Source: Prevotella sp. (GTDB taxonomy: Bacteria > Bacteroidota > Bacteroidia > Bacteroidales > Bacteroidaceae). Taken from it: a stretch of DNA of 47,519 bases. Each line of letters begins with the position of its first letter. Position 1 is the first letter of the stretch. Below the pieces are notes generated by a model that did no database searches, had not been told where the DNA came from, and worked only from the letters and a program-made list of their open reading frames with translations. Location: NCBI GenBank assembly GCA_016291595.1, contig JAEEXN010000012.1, positions 1 to 47,519 of the forward strand. The letters are read 5' to 3'. Below are positions 9,624 through 18,819 of this stretch, in pieces. Position numbers and translations under genes: made by a program.

Positions 9624-10940
9624 ATGATTGTAATGAAATTCGGAGGAACTTCAGTTGGCTCACCTGAGCGTATGAAGAGCGTTTCCTCATTAGTAACAAA
9701 GAGTGGAGAACCCGTGTTTATCGTTTTGTCGGCCATGTCTGGCACGACTAACTCTCTTGTGGAAATCTCAAACTATCTCTACAAGAAAAACACAGACGGT
9801 GCTAACGAGGTCATTAACCGTCTGGAAGCAAACTACATGGAGCATGTAGAGAATCTTTATTCTACAGATGAATATAAGAAGATGACCCGCGATTTCCTTG
9901 CTGACGTGTTCAAGTATCTCCGCTCGTTTACCAAGGAGTTGTTCACCAGCTTTGAGGAAAAGAATATCGTGGCACAAGGTGAGATCATGAGCACCAACAT
10001 GGTAGTAAACTACATGCGTGAACAAGGTTATGACGCGGTACTGCTCAATGCTCTCGACTTCATGCGTACCGACAAGAACGCTGAGCCTGATCCCAATTAC
10101 ATCAAGGAGAAACTGGGTGCCATTATGAAGGAGAATGAAGGCCATCATGTGTATATCACACAAGGTTTCATCTGCCGTAACGCTTATGGCGAGGTCGACA
10201 ATCTCCAACGTGGTGGAAGCGACTATACCGCATCGCTCATTGGCGCCGCTATTAATGCCGAGGAAATTCAGATATGGACGGATATCGATGGCATGCATAA
10301 CAACGACCCGCGTGTGGTTGAAAAGACGGAGGCTGTTCGCCAGTTACATTTCGAGGAGGCTGCTGAGTTGGCATATTTCGGTGCAAAGATTCTTCACCCG
10401 ACATGTATTCAACCTGCTAAGTATGCCGGTATTCCTGTACGCTTGAAGAACACTATGGAACCAGACGCCCATGGTACGATAATCGACAACGTTACTGTTA
10501 GAGGAAAGATTAAAGCAGTAGCCGCAAAGGACAAGATCACAGCTATTAAGATTAAGTCGAGCCGTATGCTTCTTGCTACAGGTTTCTTGCGTAAGGTGTT
10601 TGAGATCTTCGAAAGCTATCAGACAGCTATAGACATGGTGGCCACCTCGGAAGTAGGAGTCTCGATGAGTATAGACAACGACGCTCATCTGAACGAGATT
10701 GTTGACGAGCTCAAGAAATACGGTACCGTGACTGTCGACACAGACATGTGTATTATCTGCGTAGTAGGCGATCTGGACTGGAGCAATGTTGGGTTTGAGA
10801 CAAGAGCAACTGATGCTATGCGCGACATTCCTGTGCGCATGATCTCGTACGGAGGCTCAAACTACAACATATCTTTCCTCATCCGCGGTGCAGACAAGAA
10901 GCGTGCTCTCCAGAACCTGAGTAACGAGCTTTTCAAATAA
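9624..10940 (+). CDS. lysC: Aspartate kinase
   Basis: Phosphorylates aspartate, the entry step to lysine/DAP, threonine and methionine. The N-terminal kinase signature is VMKFGGTSVG (Lys5-Ser10), with FICRNAYGEVDNLQRGGSDYTA further in for ATP and substrate binding. The last 130 or so residues form tandem ACT domains (KITAIKIKSSRML, TDMCIICVVGD), which normally give feedback control by lysine or threonine. It has 438 aa and is monofunctional, without a homoserine dehydrogenase domain. Next to lysA, consistent with a lysine/DAP role. Confidence 0.95.
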   Translation: MIVMKFGGTSVGSPERMKSVSSLVTKSGEPVFIVLSAMSGTTNSLVEISNYLYKKNTDGANEVINRLEANYMEHVENLYSTDEYKKMTRDFLADVFKYLRSFTKELFTSFEEKNIVAQGEIMSTNMVVNYMREQGYDAVLLNALDFMRTDKNAEPDPNYIKEKLGAIMKENEGHHVYITQGFICRNAYGEVDNLQRGGSDYTASLIGAAINAEEIQIWTDIDGMHNNDPRVVEKTEAVRQLHFEEAAELAYFGAKILHPTCIQPAKYAGIPVRLKNTMEPDAHGTIIDNVTVRGKIKAVAAKDKITAIKIKSSRMLLATGFLRKVFEIFESYQTAIDMVATSEVGVSMSIDNDAHLNEIVDELKKYGTVTVDTDMCIICVVGDLDWSNVGFETRATDAMRDIPVRMISYGGSNYNISFLIRGADKKRALQNLSNELFK

Positions 10941-10966
10941 CTCAAAGCCACACAACACAAAACGAC

Positions 10967-12127
10967 ATGAAAGGTATTTTCCCAAAGGAGAAATTTCAAG
11001 GTATAGGAACGCCATTCTACTATTACGACACGAAAGTGCTTCGAGACACCTTAAACGCCATCAACCGTGAGGCTGGCAAGCACGAGGGATTTTGTGTTCA
11101 CTATGCAATTAAGGCAAACGCAAATCCTAAGGTGCTGAATATCATCAGTCAGGCCGGACTTGGCGCCGACTGTGTTAGCGGCGGAGAGATTCAGGCTTCC
11201 ATCAACGCCGGCTTCCCTAGTAACAAGATTGTTTATGCGGGAGTGGGCAAAAGCGACTGGGAGATTAACCTCGGCTTAGACAAGGATATCTTCTGCTTCA
11301 ACGTAGAGAGCATTCCCGAGCTTGAAGTAATCAATGAACTGGCCTCTAAAAAAGGAAAAGTAGCACGGGTGGCTTTCCGTATCAATCCGGATGTTGGTGC
11401 ACACACGCACTCAAATATCACCACCGGTCTTGCAGAAAACAAGTTCGGAATAGCAATGAGCGATATGGAACGGGTGATAGAGGAAGCTGCTACCATGAAG
11501 AATGTCAGGTTCGTAGGACTTCACTTCCACATTGGAAGCCAAATACTCGACATGGGTGATTTCCAGGCACTATGCAACCGGATCAACGATTTGCAACGGC
11601 AATTGGAGATTCACCACGTCAAAGTCGAGAACATTAATGTAGGTGGCGGATTAGGAGTCGACTATCAGCACCCGAACCGGCTGTCCATTCCCGACTTCAA
11701 GGCTTATTTCGACACGTATGCACGCCACTTGAAGCTTCGTCCCGGACAGACATTGCATTTCGAGTTGGGACGTGCTGTCGTTGCACAGATGGGGTCGTTA
11801 ATCACACGCACGCTCTATGTAAAGAAAGGAGCTGTCAAGCAATTTGCTATCGTTGATGCAGGAATGACCGATTTGATACGTCCGGCGCTTTATCAAGCAT
11901 ACCACAAAATCGAGAACATCTCCAACGATGAGGAACCTGATACATACGATGTGGTAGGACCAATCTGCGAGTCAAGCGACGTGTTCGCAAAAGCCGTTGA
12001 TCTAAATCGAGTCCATCGTGGCGACTTACTCGCAATACGGTCAGCTGGAGCTTATGGAGAAGCTATGGCAAGCCACTATAATTGCCGAGAATTGCCAAAA
12101 GGCTATGTTAGTGAGGAAATTATGTAA
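10967..12127 (+). CDS. lysA: Diaminopimelate decarboxylase
   Basis: PLP enzyme that makes lysine from meso-diaminopimelate. The cofactor lysine is Lys49 in HYAIKANANP. The glycine-rich PLP phosphate loop is NVGGGLGVDY, and the C-terminal active-site motif GPICESSDVF carries Cys334, contributed across the dimer. SAGAYGEAMASHYN closes the active site. Length 386 aa is slightly short of many LysA proteins but complete. It follows lysC by 26 bases, and the next gene begins 3 bases after its stop. Confidence 0.95.
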   Translation: MKGIFPKEKFQGIGTPFYYYDTKVLRDTLNAINREAGKHEGFCVHYAIKANANPKVLNIISQAGLGADCVSGGEIQASINAGFPSNKIVYAGVGKSDWEINLGLDKDIFCFNVESIPELEVINELASKKGKVARVAFRINPDVGAHTHSNITTGLAENKFGIAMSDMERVIEEAATMKNVRFVGLHFHIGSQILDMGDFQALCNRINDLQRQLEIHHVKVENINVGGGLGVDYQHPNRLSIPDFKAYFDTYARHLKLRPGQTLHFELGRAVVAQMGSLITRTLYVKKGAVKQFAIVDAGMTDLIRPALYQAYHKIENISNDEEPDTYDVVGPICESSDVFAKAVDLNRVHRGDLLAIRSAGAYGEAMASHYNCRELPKGYVSEEIM

Positions 12128-12130
12128 GAA

Positions 12131-12694
12131 ATGAAGGAAGAAAATTATTCTGTTGTTATCATCGACCACGACGACAACCTTTTGCTTGAGCGCATACTTG
12201 ACAAAGAACTTGCAAGAACTATGGACGCTCAAGATTGTGAGATTATTGTCGTAGTTGCTAAAGGCAAGAAAGAGTCTGACAACCTGTTGGAACGTTTGAG
12301 ACCCAGATTCCCTGAGCTTAGGGCTACATTCGTCCCCGACTCCGCCCGCCGTATGGATAGCCAGAAAATTGCCATCACCCTCGGTGTGAAAGCAGCCCAA
12401 AATGACTGTGTTGTGCTGATGGACACACTTAAGCAGACATTCTCTTCTTTTGAGTGTTTTGCGAATAGATTGAGACATAACAAGCTCAAGAGGCGTACAG
12501 AAACAGGTATTGACTTCGAGAATTCGGATGAGAGCATCAGCCTTAGCAAAGGACTCTTCCTCGCTCGCGACTGTTTCGATGAAAACCTCGCTTTCGTTTA
12601 CGGCTGCTACGAAAAACCCGCACGGCTAAAGCACGGGGCATGGCTCATCCGCATCAAGTACATCCTATCAAAGTGCCACCTCTATCGCTCTTAA
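12131..12694 (+). CDS. Degenerate GT2-like (glycosyltransferase A-fold) protein
   Basis: 187 aa, not firmly assigned. The pattern resembles the N-terminal half of family 2 glycosyltransferases: SVVIIDHDDN (7-16), CEIIVVVAKGK (36-46), then a DSQKIAITLGVKAAQNDCVVLMD segment (77-98) where GT2 enzymes have an N-KA-ALN-G-A motif and the DXD. The DXD is missing here (Asp98-Thr-Leu), so ordinary metal-dependent transfer is doubtful. The C-terminus is basic, with an amphipathic stretch. It sits 3 bases after lysA and 10 before another partial glycosyltransferase, so the two probably act together. It may be an inactive relative or a binding protein. Confidence 0.5.
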   Translation: MKEENYSVVIIDHDDNLLLERILDKELARTMDAQDCEIIVVVAKGKKESDNLLERLRPRFPELRATFVPDSARRMDSQKIAITLGVKAAQNDCVVLMDTLKQTFSSFECFANRLRHNKLKRRTETGIDFENSDESISLSKGLFLARDCFDENLAFVYGCYEKPARLKHGAWLIRIKYILSKCHLYRS

Positions 12695-12704
12695 GCATAT
12701 AATT

Positions 12705-13838
12705 ATGAGGGTATTACATTTCTGTATACAATCTGAGAATGATGACGGCATAGTGAGGAGTTACATTTCGGCGCTACTCACTTGTATGGCAAACATGGCA
12801 GATGTGAAACTTCTGACAAGCAACGACAAGAAGGAGGCTGAGGATTTTCAGCCTGAACTTGTACATATCCACGACTGCTGGAACCATCCGTCGGCAGAAA
12901 TGGCCAAATGGGCGCATAGCCACAATATCCCTGTTGTAATCTCGCCCCACGGCAAGCTCAATCCATGGATCGTCGATCAAAAGTATCTTCACGAAAAGCT
13001 TCCCAAGTTGTTGTTGTATCAACACGAAATGATTTGCAATGCAGATGCAATTGTGGTGTCCGGTGAGATGGAAAGGCTCAACATGTCGGAACTCTCTTGG
13101 AACGAGCATCTGAAATCAAAGCTGCCGTGGAACAGCCGAATAGAAATAATCAAGAACAGCATCATCACAAATGACATCAATGATGTAGAAATGACGCGCC
13201 AAATGATGCAACTATACCGAAAAGTGCTCGATAGCAATGCGTGGATGCTAATGAACGATGAGACACGGATAGCCGAGAACGCACTCTTGCGAACTGGCGT
13301 TGCTCATGACGAGCAGAGTGACACAATTACCGATGAACAGATTGGCATCATCAGCAGGCTTGATGAAGAGTCGTGGCGGAAAATACTGATACATGCAGAT
13401 GAAGAGGATGTGCTTGATATTGTCATGAAAGCTGTTCACAAAAGACAGTTTAACGCTCCCAATATCGCTATCAAGCAAATAGAGCGATTCTCTCTGCGCG
13501 TGCCCAAGCCAACTGGGCCGTTAGAGAGGAAGAAGCTGTTAGGCAGTTCACTTAAGACAAAATTCAAGTCCCTTAGACATGATTTTGGCGACTGTCTGGA
13601 ACTTGACATCTGCCGCATGATAGCAAACGCCTCATTTGAGATGCACAAGGCCACACTCAGCCGACATCATTTAGCTGATATTTATGAGGAATTCCGCTAC
13701 GTAGAGTTCGACGAGGACAAGTTTGCCAAGATGCTCAAATATATCGATATGATTGAGTTTGTCAATAAATTGCAAGAGACCCTCGAAGAGATGTTTGGAC
13801 TTACAGAAGGCTTCATGCCCATCCCCCCCAAGAACTAA
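12705..13838 (+). CDS. GT4-like N-domain protein with atypical C-terminal half
   Basis: 377 aa. Residues 1-125 look like the acceptor-side domain of GT-B glycosyltransferases: MRVLHFCIQS, ELVHIHDCWNHPS, VVISPHGKLNPW, then a C-terminal helix with CNADAIVVSGEMER. The expected second Rossmann domain that binds the nucleotide sugar (E-x7-E motif) is not apparent. Residues 150-377 are charged, helical and unlike it. The protein therefore appears to be a half glycosyltransferase fused to, or drifted into, another module. It is coupled to the GT2-like gene upstream. Substrate and activity unknown. Confidence 0.55.
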   Translation: MRVLHFCIQSENDDGIVRSYISALLTCMANMADVKLLTSNDKKEAEDFQPELVHIHDCWNHPSAEMAKWAHSHNIPVVISPHGKLNPWIVDQKYLHEKLPKLLLYQHEMICNADAIVVSGEMERLNMSELSWNEHLKSKLPWNSRIEIIKNSIITNDINDVEMTRQMMQLYRKVLDSNAWMLMNDETRIAENALLRTGVAHDEQSDTITDEQIGIISRLDEESWRKILIHADEEDVLDIVMKAVHKRQFNAPNIAIKQIERFSLRVPKPTGPLERKKLLGSSLKTKFKSLRHDFGDCLELDICRMIANASFEMHKATLSRHHLADIYEEFRYVEFDEDKFAKMLKYIDMIEFVNKLQETLEEMFGLTEGFMPIPPKN

Positions 13839-13880
13839 AAATACTAATTGATAACCATAAAACCCTTTTAAACCTAATTT

Positions 13881-15893
13881 ATGAATCAATACAACATCGA
13901 ACAAGACATGCGTTATTTAGAGCTATTGGCTCTATCGTTCCCAACGATTGCTGACGCCAGCTCAGAAATTATCAACCTGCAGGCAATTCTCAATCTGCCG
14001 AAAGGGACAGAACACTTCCTTGCTGACATTCACGGCGAGTACGAGGCTTTCCAACACGTACTGAAAAACGCCTCCGGAAACATCAAACGAAAAGTGAACG
14101 AAATATTCGGAAACGAACTACGTGAAACCGAGAAACGCGAACTTTGTACGCTCATCTACTATCCTGAACAGAAACTGGAAATCATCAAGAACACCGAGGA
14201 AGATTTAGATGACTGGTATCATATCATCCTCAACCGCCTCGTACGCGTATGCAGGGAAGTATCGAGCAAATACACTCGCTCGAAAGTACGCAAATCGCTA
14301 CCAGCTGGGTTCTCTTACATTATCCAGGAACTGTTGCACGAACGTACCGAAGATAGTAACAAAACGGCATATGTCAACCAAATCATTGAGACAATAATCT
14401 CAACCCGCCGAGCCGATGACTTCATCATCGCTATTGCAAATGTTATTCAGCATTTAGCCATCGACTATCTGCATATCCTCGGTGACATTTACGACCGTGG
14501 ACCTGGTGCGCATATCATTATGGACACTATGTCTACCTACAAGCATTGGGATATTCAATGGGGAAACCACGATATTCTTTGGATGGGAGCCGCAGCAGGT
14601 AACGACGCGTGTATCTGTAACGTCATCCGAAACTCACTCCGCTATGCCAATCTTGTCACGTTAGAGGAAGGCTACGGAATCAATCTCCTTCCCTTGGCCA
14701 CCTTTGCCTTGGAAACTTATGGTGATGATCCCTGCGAGGAGTTTATTCCCAAATTGTCGGCAGGAAACTCACGAATGGACGAAAAAGGGAAGCGGCTCAC
14801 AGCGCTTATGCACAAAGCCATTTCGGTGATTCAGTTCAAGGTTGAGGCAGCCTATTTCAACCGGCATCCAGAGTGGGAAATGACCGACCGTAACCTCTTC
14901 AACAATGTTGATTATAAGCGCGGAGTATGCGTCATCGACGGCAAAGAGTATGAAATGCGAAGTTGCAATTTCCCGACCATCGACCCTGCTGATCCCAACA
15001 AACTGACCGCTGAGGAAGAGGCTCTGATGAAACGCCTGCACCATTCGTTCATGGTCAGCGAGAAACTACATAAACACATGCGCACTTTGCGTGGACACGG
15101 ATGTATGTACGCCATTTACAACAACAACCTGCTTTTCCATGCTTCCGTGCCCCTTAACGATGACGGATCTCTCAAAGAGGTACAAATTATGCCTGCCCAT
15201 GAGCGTAACGGGCAGATGGTTCCCGCACAACGCTATAGCGGAATGCAACTCATGCACCAGACGGGAATGATTATCCGAACAGCCTTCCAAACTGACTCTG
15301 ACCCCTACGAGAAGCAATATGCCATAGACTATTTTCTCTACCTCTGGTGCGGTAAAAACAGCTGCCTGTTCGACAAATCGAAAATGGCCACCTTCGAGCG
15401 CTACTTCCTCAAGGACAAGGCCACACACAAAGAACTCAAAGGCAACTATTTCATAATGCGTGACAACGAAGAGATATGCGACCGCATTCTCGACTCTTTC
15501 GGTGTTACTGGCGAGAACCGACACATCATCAACGGTCACGTACCTGTACATGCAGCTGAGGGCGAGAATCCCATCAAGGCAAATGGAAAACTGATGGTAA
15601 TTGATGGCGGCTTCTCGCAAGCATATCACAAAGAAACAGGTATTGCCGGTTACACTCTAGTTTACCATAGCAGAGGTTTCCAACTCGTTCAGCACGAACC
15701 GTTTACGAGCGCAAGCGACGCTGTATTACGAGGTACTGACATCAAGAGTACTACCCAGATTGTTGAGATGGCCAATCGCCGTATGCTCGTTGCTGATACT
15801 GATAAAGGAACAGAACTGAAAAAGCAGATTTCTGACCTTGAGGAACTTCTTTATGCTTACCGCCACGGTATTCTAAAGGAGAAAAGACCATAA
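13881..15893 (+). CDS. fbp: Fructose-1,6-bisphosphatase, class 3
   Basis: Gluconeogenic phosphatase of the Firmicutes/Bacteroidota class 3 type, built on a calcineurin-like metallophosphoesterase core. Metal-binding motifs are visible: LADIHGEYEAF (Asp49, His51), GDIYDRGPGAH, WGNHDILWMGA, and the C-terminal INGHVPVHAAEGE with MVIDGGFSQAYH. Length 670 aa agrees with the family. It starts 42 bases after the preceding gene without a clear promoter. A strong hairpin at 16019-16044 follows. Confidence 0.96.
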   Translation: MNQYNIEQDMRYLELLALSFPTIADASSEIINLQAILNLPKGTEHFLADIHGEYEAFQHVLKNASGNIKRKVNEIFGNELRETEKRELCTLIYYPEQKLEIIKNTEEDLDDWYHIILNRLVRVCREVSSKYTRSKVRKSLPAGFSYIIQELLHERTEDSNKTAYVNQIIETIISTRRADDFIIAIANVIQHLAIDYLHILGDIYDRGPGAHIIMDTMSTYKHWDIQWGNHDILWMGAAAGNDACICNVIRNSLRYANLVTLEEGYGINLLPLATFALETYGDDPCEEFIPKLSAGNSRMDEKGKRLTALMHKAISVIQFKVEAAYFNRHPEWEMTDRNLFNNVDYKRGVCVIDGKEYEMRSCNFPTIDPADPNKLTAEEEALMKRLHHSFMVSEKLHKHMRTLRGHGCMYAIYNNNLLFHASVPLNDDGSLKEVQIMPAHERNGQMVPAQRYSGMQLMHQTGMIIRTAFQTDSDPYEKQYAIDYFLYLWCGKNSCLFDKSKMATFERYFLKDKATHKELKGNYFIMRDNEEICDRILDSFGVTGENRHIINGHVPVHAAEGENPIKANGKLMVIDGGFSQAYHKETGIAGYTLVYHSRGFQLVQHEPFTSASDAVLRGTDIKSTTQIVEMANRRMLVADTDKGTELKKQISDLEELLYAYRHGILKEKRP

Positions 15894-16018
15894 GTCTTCA
15901 TTCAAAGAAATCTGTAACAAACCTTTTTCCAAGGAAAAGTACAATTTATAATAGGTGATAATTGTATTTGAGTACAAAACAAATAAACAGAGAATCTATC
16001 TACCTATCTCATATTACA

Positions 16019-16044
16019 AGAAAACCTCCAATTGGAGGTTTTCT
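16019..16044. terminator. Bidirectional terminator between fbp and the DUF3127 gene
   Basis: Perfect 26-bp palindrome with half-site AGAAAACCTCCAA, followed by a T-rich run on the plus strand. It lies between two convergent genes (fbp plus, DUF3127 minus), so it probably serves both. Confidence 0.85.
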
Positions 16045-16063
16045 TTCTTATTTTAGCATTACT

Positions 16064-16525
16064 CTAGAACGGCAGGTCGTCAGCACTACCACCATTGTCC
16101 TGAGCTGGCGGGAATGGGGCGGTGGCTCCTCCAACAGGAGCTGCTGGTGCAACAAGAGCTACGCCGGCAACGGGTGCAGCGGCAACAGATGAACCCATAG
16201 GCGGTGGTGGGAATGCTCCTGGCATCGCAGTTGGAGGAATTGTCTGAACGGCAGCAGGGTCGATGCGCTGCACATTCCACGCGCGTATACTATTGTACCA
16301 ACGTCCTTGATACTCATGGGCATCAATATCGAATGACACGAGGAGTTCCTCACCAGCCTTGATTGCGAATTGGGCAAGACGATCTGCGCCAAACACATCG
16401 AACACCATTTTCTTGGGATAATTGTCATGAGTCTCTATGACGAATGATCCTGCCTTCCACTCACCTCTTGCGGATACGCCACTACGCTCGGGGAGTACTG
16501 CGATTATCTTTCCTTGTAAATCCAT
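16064..16525 (-). CDS. DUF3127 OB-fold protein with SSB-like acidic tip
   Basis: 153 aa. The first 95 or so residues match the DUF3127 family of Bacteroidota (MDLQGKIIAVLPERSG, then ETHDNYPKKMVFDVFG and SFDIDAHEYQGRWYNSIRAW), which looks like an OB-fold related to single-strand DNA-binding protein. The rest is a Pro/Ala/Gly-rich flexible linker ending in DDLPF, the same kind of acidic tip that SSB uses to recruit repair and replication proteins. It is divergent from dnaN across 166 bases. A DNA-binding, SSB-like role is inferred, not shown. Confidence 0.8.
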   Translation of the reverse strand: MDLQGKIIAVLPERSGVSARGEWKAGSFVIETHDNYPKKMVFDVFGADRLAQFAIKAGEELLVSFDIDAHEYQGRWYNSIRAWNVQRIDPAAVQTIPPTAMPGAFPPPPMGSSVAAAPVAGVALVAPAAPVGGATAPFPPAQDNGGSADDLPF

Positions 16526-16563
16526 TTATCTGTTTTTTTATAATAGTTTTTTGTAATCAGTTG

Positions 16564-16571
16564 CGAAATTA
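16564..16571 (-). promoter_or_regulatory. Possible promoter of the DUF3127 gene
   Basis: TAATTTCG on the minus strand, one base off TAnnTTTG, about 40 bases before the ATG. Weak match without a clear upstream element. Confidence 0.35.
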
Positions 16572-16611
16572 CTAAAATAGTTCTAAAAACAAAAACTTTT
16601 TCCACTATTTT

Positions 16612-16642
16612 TTGTTTTACACAACGCTTTTTTGTAATTTTG
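16612..16642 (+). promoter_or_regulatory. dnaN promoter
   Basis: TTG at 16612-16614, a 20-base spacer and TAATTTTG at 16635-16642 match the Bacteroidota consensus. The dnaN ATG is 50 bases downstream. Confidence 0.75.
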
Positions 16643-16691
16643 TGTCGAATTATCCAAAGCAGAATATTAACAACTAAAAATTTAAATACTC

Positions 16692-17816
16692 ATGAGATTT
16701 ACATTATCCAGCTCGGCATTGAGTAACCGACTCTCGACCCTCTCAAAGGTCATTAACACCAAAAACAGCCTGCCCATCCTCGACTGTTTTCTGTTCGAGG
16801 TTATAGGCAATCAGCTTACCATCACAGCCTCCGACAGCGAAAACGTGATGAAAACCACTATGACGCTTGATAATGCGGATGATGAGGGCAATTTTGCCGT
16901 ACAAAACCGTACTATTCTCGATGCCGTGAAGGAGCTTCCAGAACAGCCGCTTACCCTTGACATTGACTTGGAATCATATACAGTTAAAGTAATCTACCAG
17001 AACGGTATTTATAATTTCACAGCCCAGAACGCTGAGGAGTATCCGCGTCCACAAATTATGTCGGAGAATTCGTCGGTGATTAACATTGATTCCAATGTTT
17101 TGAGCAACAATATTAACCGCTCTATTTTTGCTACAGCCCAGGATGAATTGCGTCCCGTAATGAACGGTATTTATTTTGATATGACTCCCGATGCCCTCGC
17201 TATTGTTGCCAGCGACGGTCATAAACTAGTACGCAACAAGAATTATACTATTAAGAGCGAGGTTCCTGCTGCGTTTATCCTGCCAAAGAAGCCTGCTACG
17301 CTCTTAAAGAACGTATTACAGCGTGATGGAGGCGATGTTGTTATCCGCTTTAATGAGCGTAACGCAGAAATCAAGTTCGGCGAAAGCACACTCTCATGCC
17401 GACTGATTGAAGGCCGCTATCCAAACTACAACTCGGTGATTCCGATGAACAATCCCAATCAGATCACTATCGACCGCAAATCTCTTATCGGTGCTCTACG
17501 ACGTGTGCTCCCATTTGCAAGCGACAGCAGTCAGTTAATCCGTTTCCGCGTGGAGAGTGGCAAACTGACTCTATCGTCGGAGGATATCGACTTTGCTACC
17601 AGTGCCAAGGAAGAACTCACATGCGAGTACAGTGGCACGCCTATGAGCATCGGTTTCAAGGGTCCGTCTCTGACTGAAATTCTGAACAACCTCGATAGTG
17701 AAGAAGTAATTGTAGAACTTGCCGACCCAAGCCGGGCAGGACTTATCGTACCCAGCGAGCAGCCAGAGAACGAGGATGTTCTGATGCTCATCATGCCTAT
17801 GTTGCTGAACGACTGA
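16692..17816 (+). CDS. dnaN: DNA polymerase III beta subunit (sliding clamp)
   Basis: Ring-shaped processivity clamp of the replicase. 374 aa with the three repeated clamp domains: MRFTLSSSALSNRLSTLSKV at the start, the FATAQDELRPVMNGIYFD region in domain 2, and the conserved C-terminal MPM-L end that forms part of the hydrophobic partner-binding pocket. It is not next to dnaA here. It is followed 51 bases on by a DnaQ-type exonuclease and placed opposite the SSB-like DUF3127 gene, so this corner of the window is a replication/repair cluster. Confidence 0.97.
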   Translation: MRFTLSSSALSNRLSTLSKVINTKNSLPILDCFLFEVIGNQLTITASDSENVMKTTMTLDNADDEGNFAVQNRTILDAVKELPEQPLTLDIDLESYTVKVIYQNGIYNFTAQNAEEYPRPQIMSENSSVINIDSNVLSNNINRSIFATAQDELRPVMNGIYFDMTPDALAIVASDGHKLVRNKNYTIKSEVPAAFILPKKPATLLKNVLQRDGGDVVIRFNERNAEIKFGESTLSCRLIEGRYPNYNSVIPMNNPNQITIDRKSLIGALRRVLPFASDSSQLIRFRVESGKLTLSSEDIDFATSAKEELTCEYSGTPMSIGFKGPSLTEILNNLDSEEVIVELADPSRAGLIVPSEQPENEDVLMLIMPMLLND

Positions 17817-17867
17817 TTCTGTCAGTAGTTCTATAAACATGATTGAATAATCAGATAAAGAAACATC

Positions 17868-18722
17868 ATGAAACTGAATCTTACAAAGCCCCTGATTGTC
17901 TTCGACCTCGAGACAACGGGGCTTGACCTTGTTAATGACCGTATCATTCAGATCTCATATATCAAGGTAAATACGGATGGTACTGAGGAGCGCTCCAACC
18001 TGTTTGTGAATCCCGAGAAGCCTATTCCTGCAGAAGTGGTGGCACTTACGGGAATTAGTAACGATGACGTAAAAGACAAGCCCACTTTTAAGGAACTGGC
18101 ACCTACGCTGAACGAGAAGTTCTGTGGATGCGACTTTGCCGGTTTTAACTCGAACCATTTCGACATTCCCATGCTTGCAGAGGAGTTCCTGCGCGCAGGC
18201 GTTGACTTCGACTTTGCCAAATGTCGTCTTATCGATGTGCAGACTATCTTCCACAAGATGGAGCGCCGCAATTTGGCTGCTGCGTATAAGTTCTATTGTG
18301 GACGTAAGATGGAGGAAGACTTCGAGGCACACCGTGCCGACCAGGACACAGAGGCTACCTATCGTGTGCTGATGGGTGAGCTCGACATGTACGCTCCCGG
18401 CCGACAAGAAGAACCAGATCGTCAGCTTAACAATGACATGAACGAGTTGGCAGAGTTCTCGAAAACAAATGATAACGTCGACTTTGCAGGACGCATCGTG
18501 TGGCGTGATATGGTTGACGCACAAGGAAAGGTGCTCACCGACAAGGACGGCAAACCACGCCGCCATGAGGTGTTCAACTTCGGAAAGTATAAAAACTGGG
18601 CTGTTGTTGATGTGCTTAACAGAGATCCCGGCTACTACAGTTGGATGCTCTCCAGCGACTTCACAAATAATACTAAGCAAGTGCTCACCCGTATTCGATT
18701 ACGGGCTTTTAACAACAAGTAA
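17868..18722 (+). CDS. DnaQ-type 3'-5' exonuclease with DUF3820-like tail
   Basis: DEDDh exonuclease. ExoI is IVFDLETTGLD (Asp13, Glu15), ExoII is FAGFNSNHFDIPML, and ExoIII is HRADQDTEAT with the general-base His. This resembles the proofreading epsilon subunit. The C-terminal 60 or so residues (HEVFNFGKYKNWAVVDVL, DPGYYSWML) match the small module often annotated DUF3820, which occurs next to exonuclease domains in this phylum. Directly downstream of dnaN, so a clamp-associated proofreading or repair role is plausible. Confidence 0.88.
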   Translation: MKLNLTKPLIVFDLETTGLDLVNDRIIQISYIKVNTDGTEERSNLFVNPEKPIPAEVVALTGISNDDVKDKPTFKELAPTLNEKFCGCDFAGFNSNHFDIPMLAEEFLRAGVDFDFAKCRLIDVQTIFHKMERRNLAAAYKFYCGRKMEEDFEAHRADQDTEATYRVLMGELDMYAPGRQEEPDRQLNNDMNELAEFSKTNDNVDFAGRIVWRDMVDAQGKVLTDKDGKPRRHEVFNFGKYKNWAVVDVLNRDPGYYSWMLSSDFTNNTKQVLTRIRLRAFNNK

Positions 18723-18819
18723 GAAGAGTACGGAACCATTAAGTCTGAATGACTTCTATTTGTATTCTGAGTTTTCCAGAATCTACACATAACCTCTTTG
18801 TTTTCTAGAATAGAACAAA

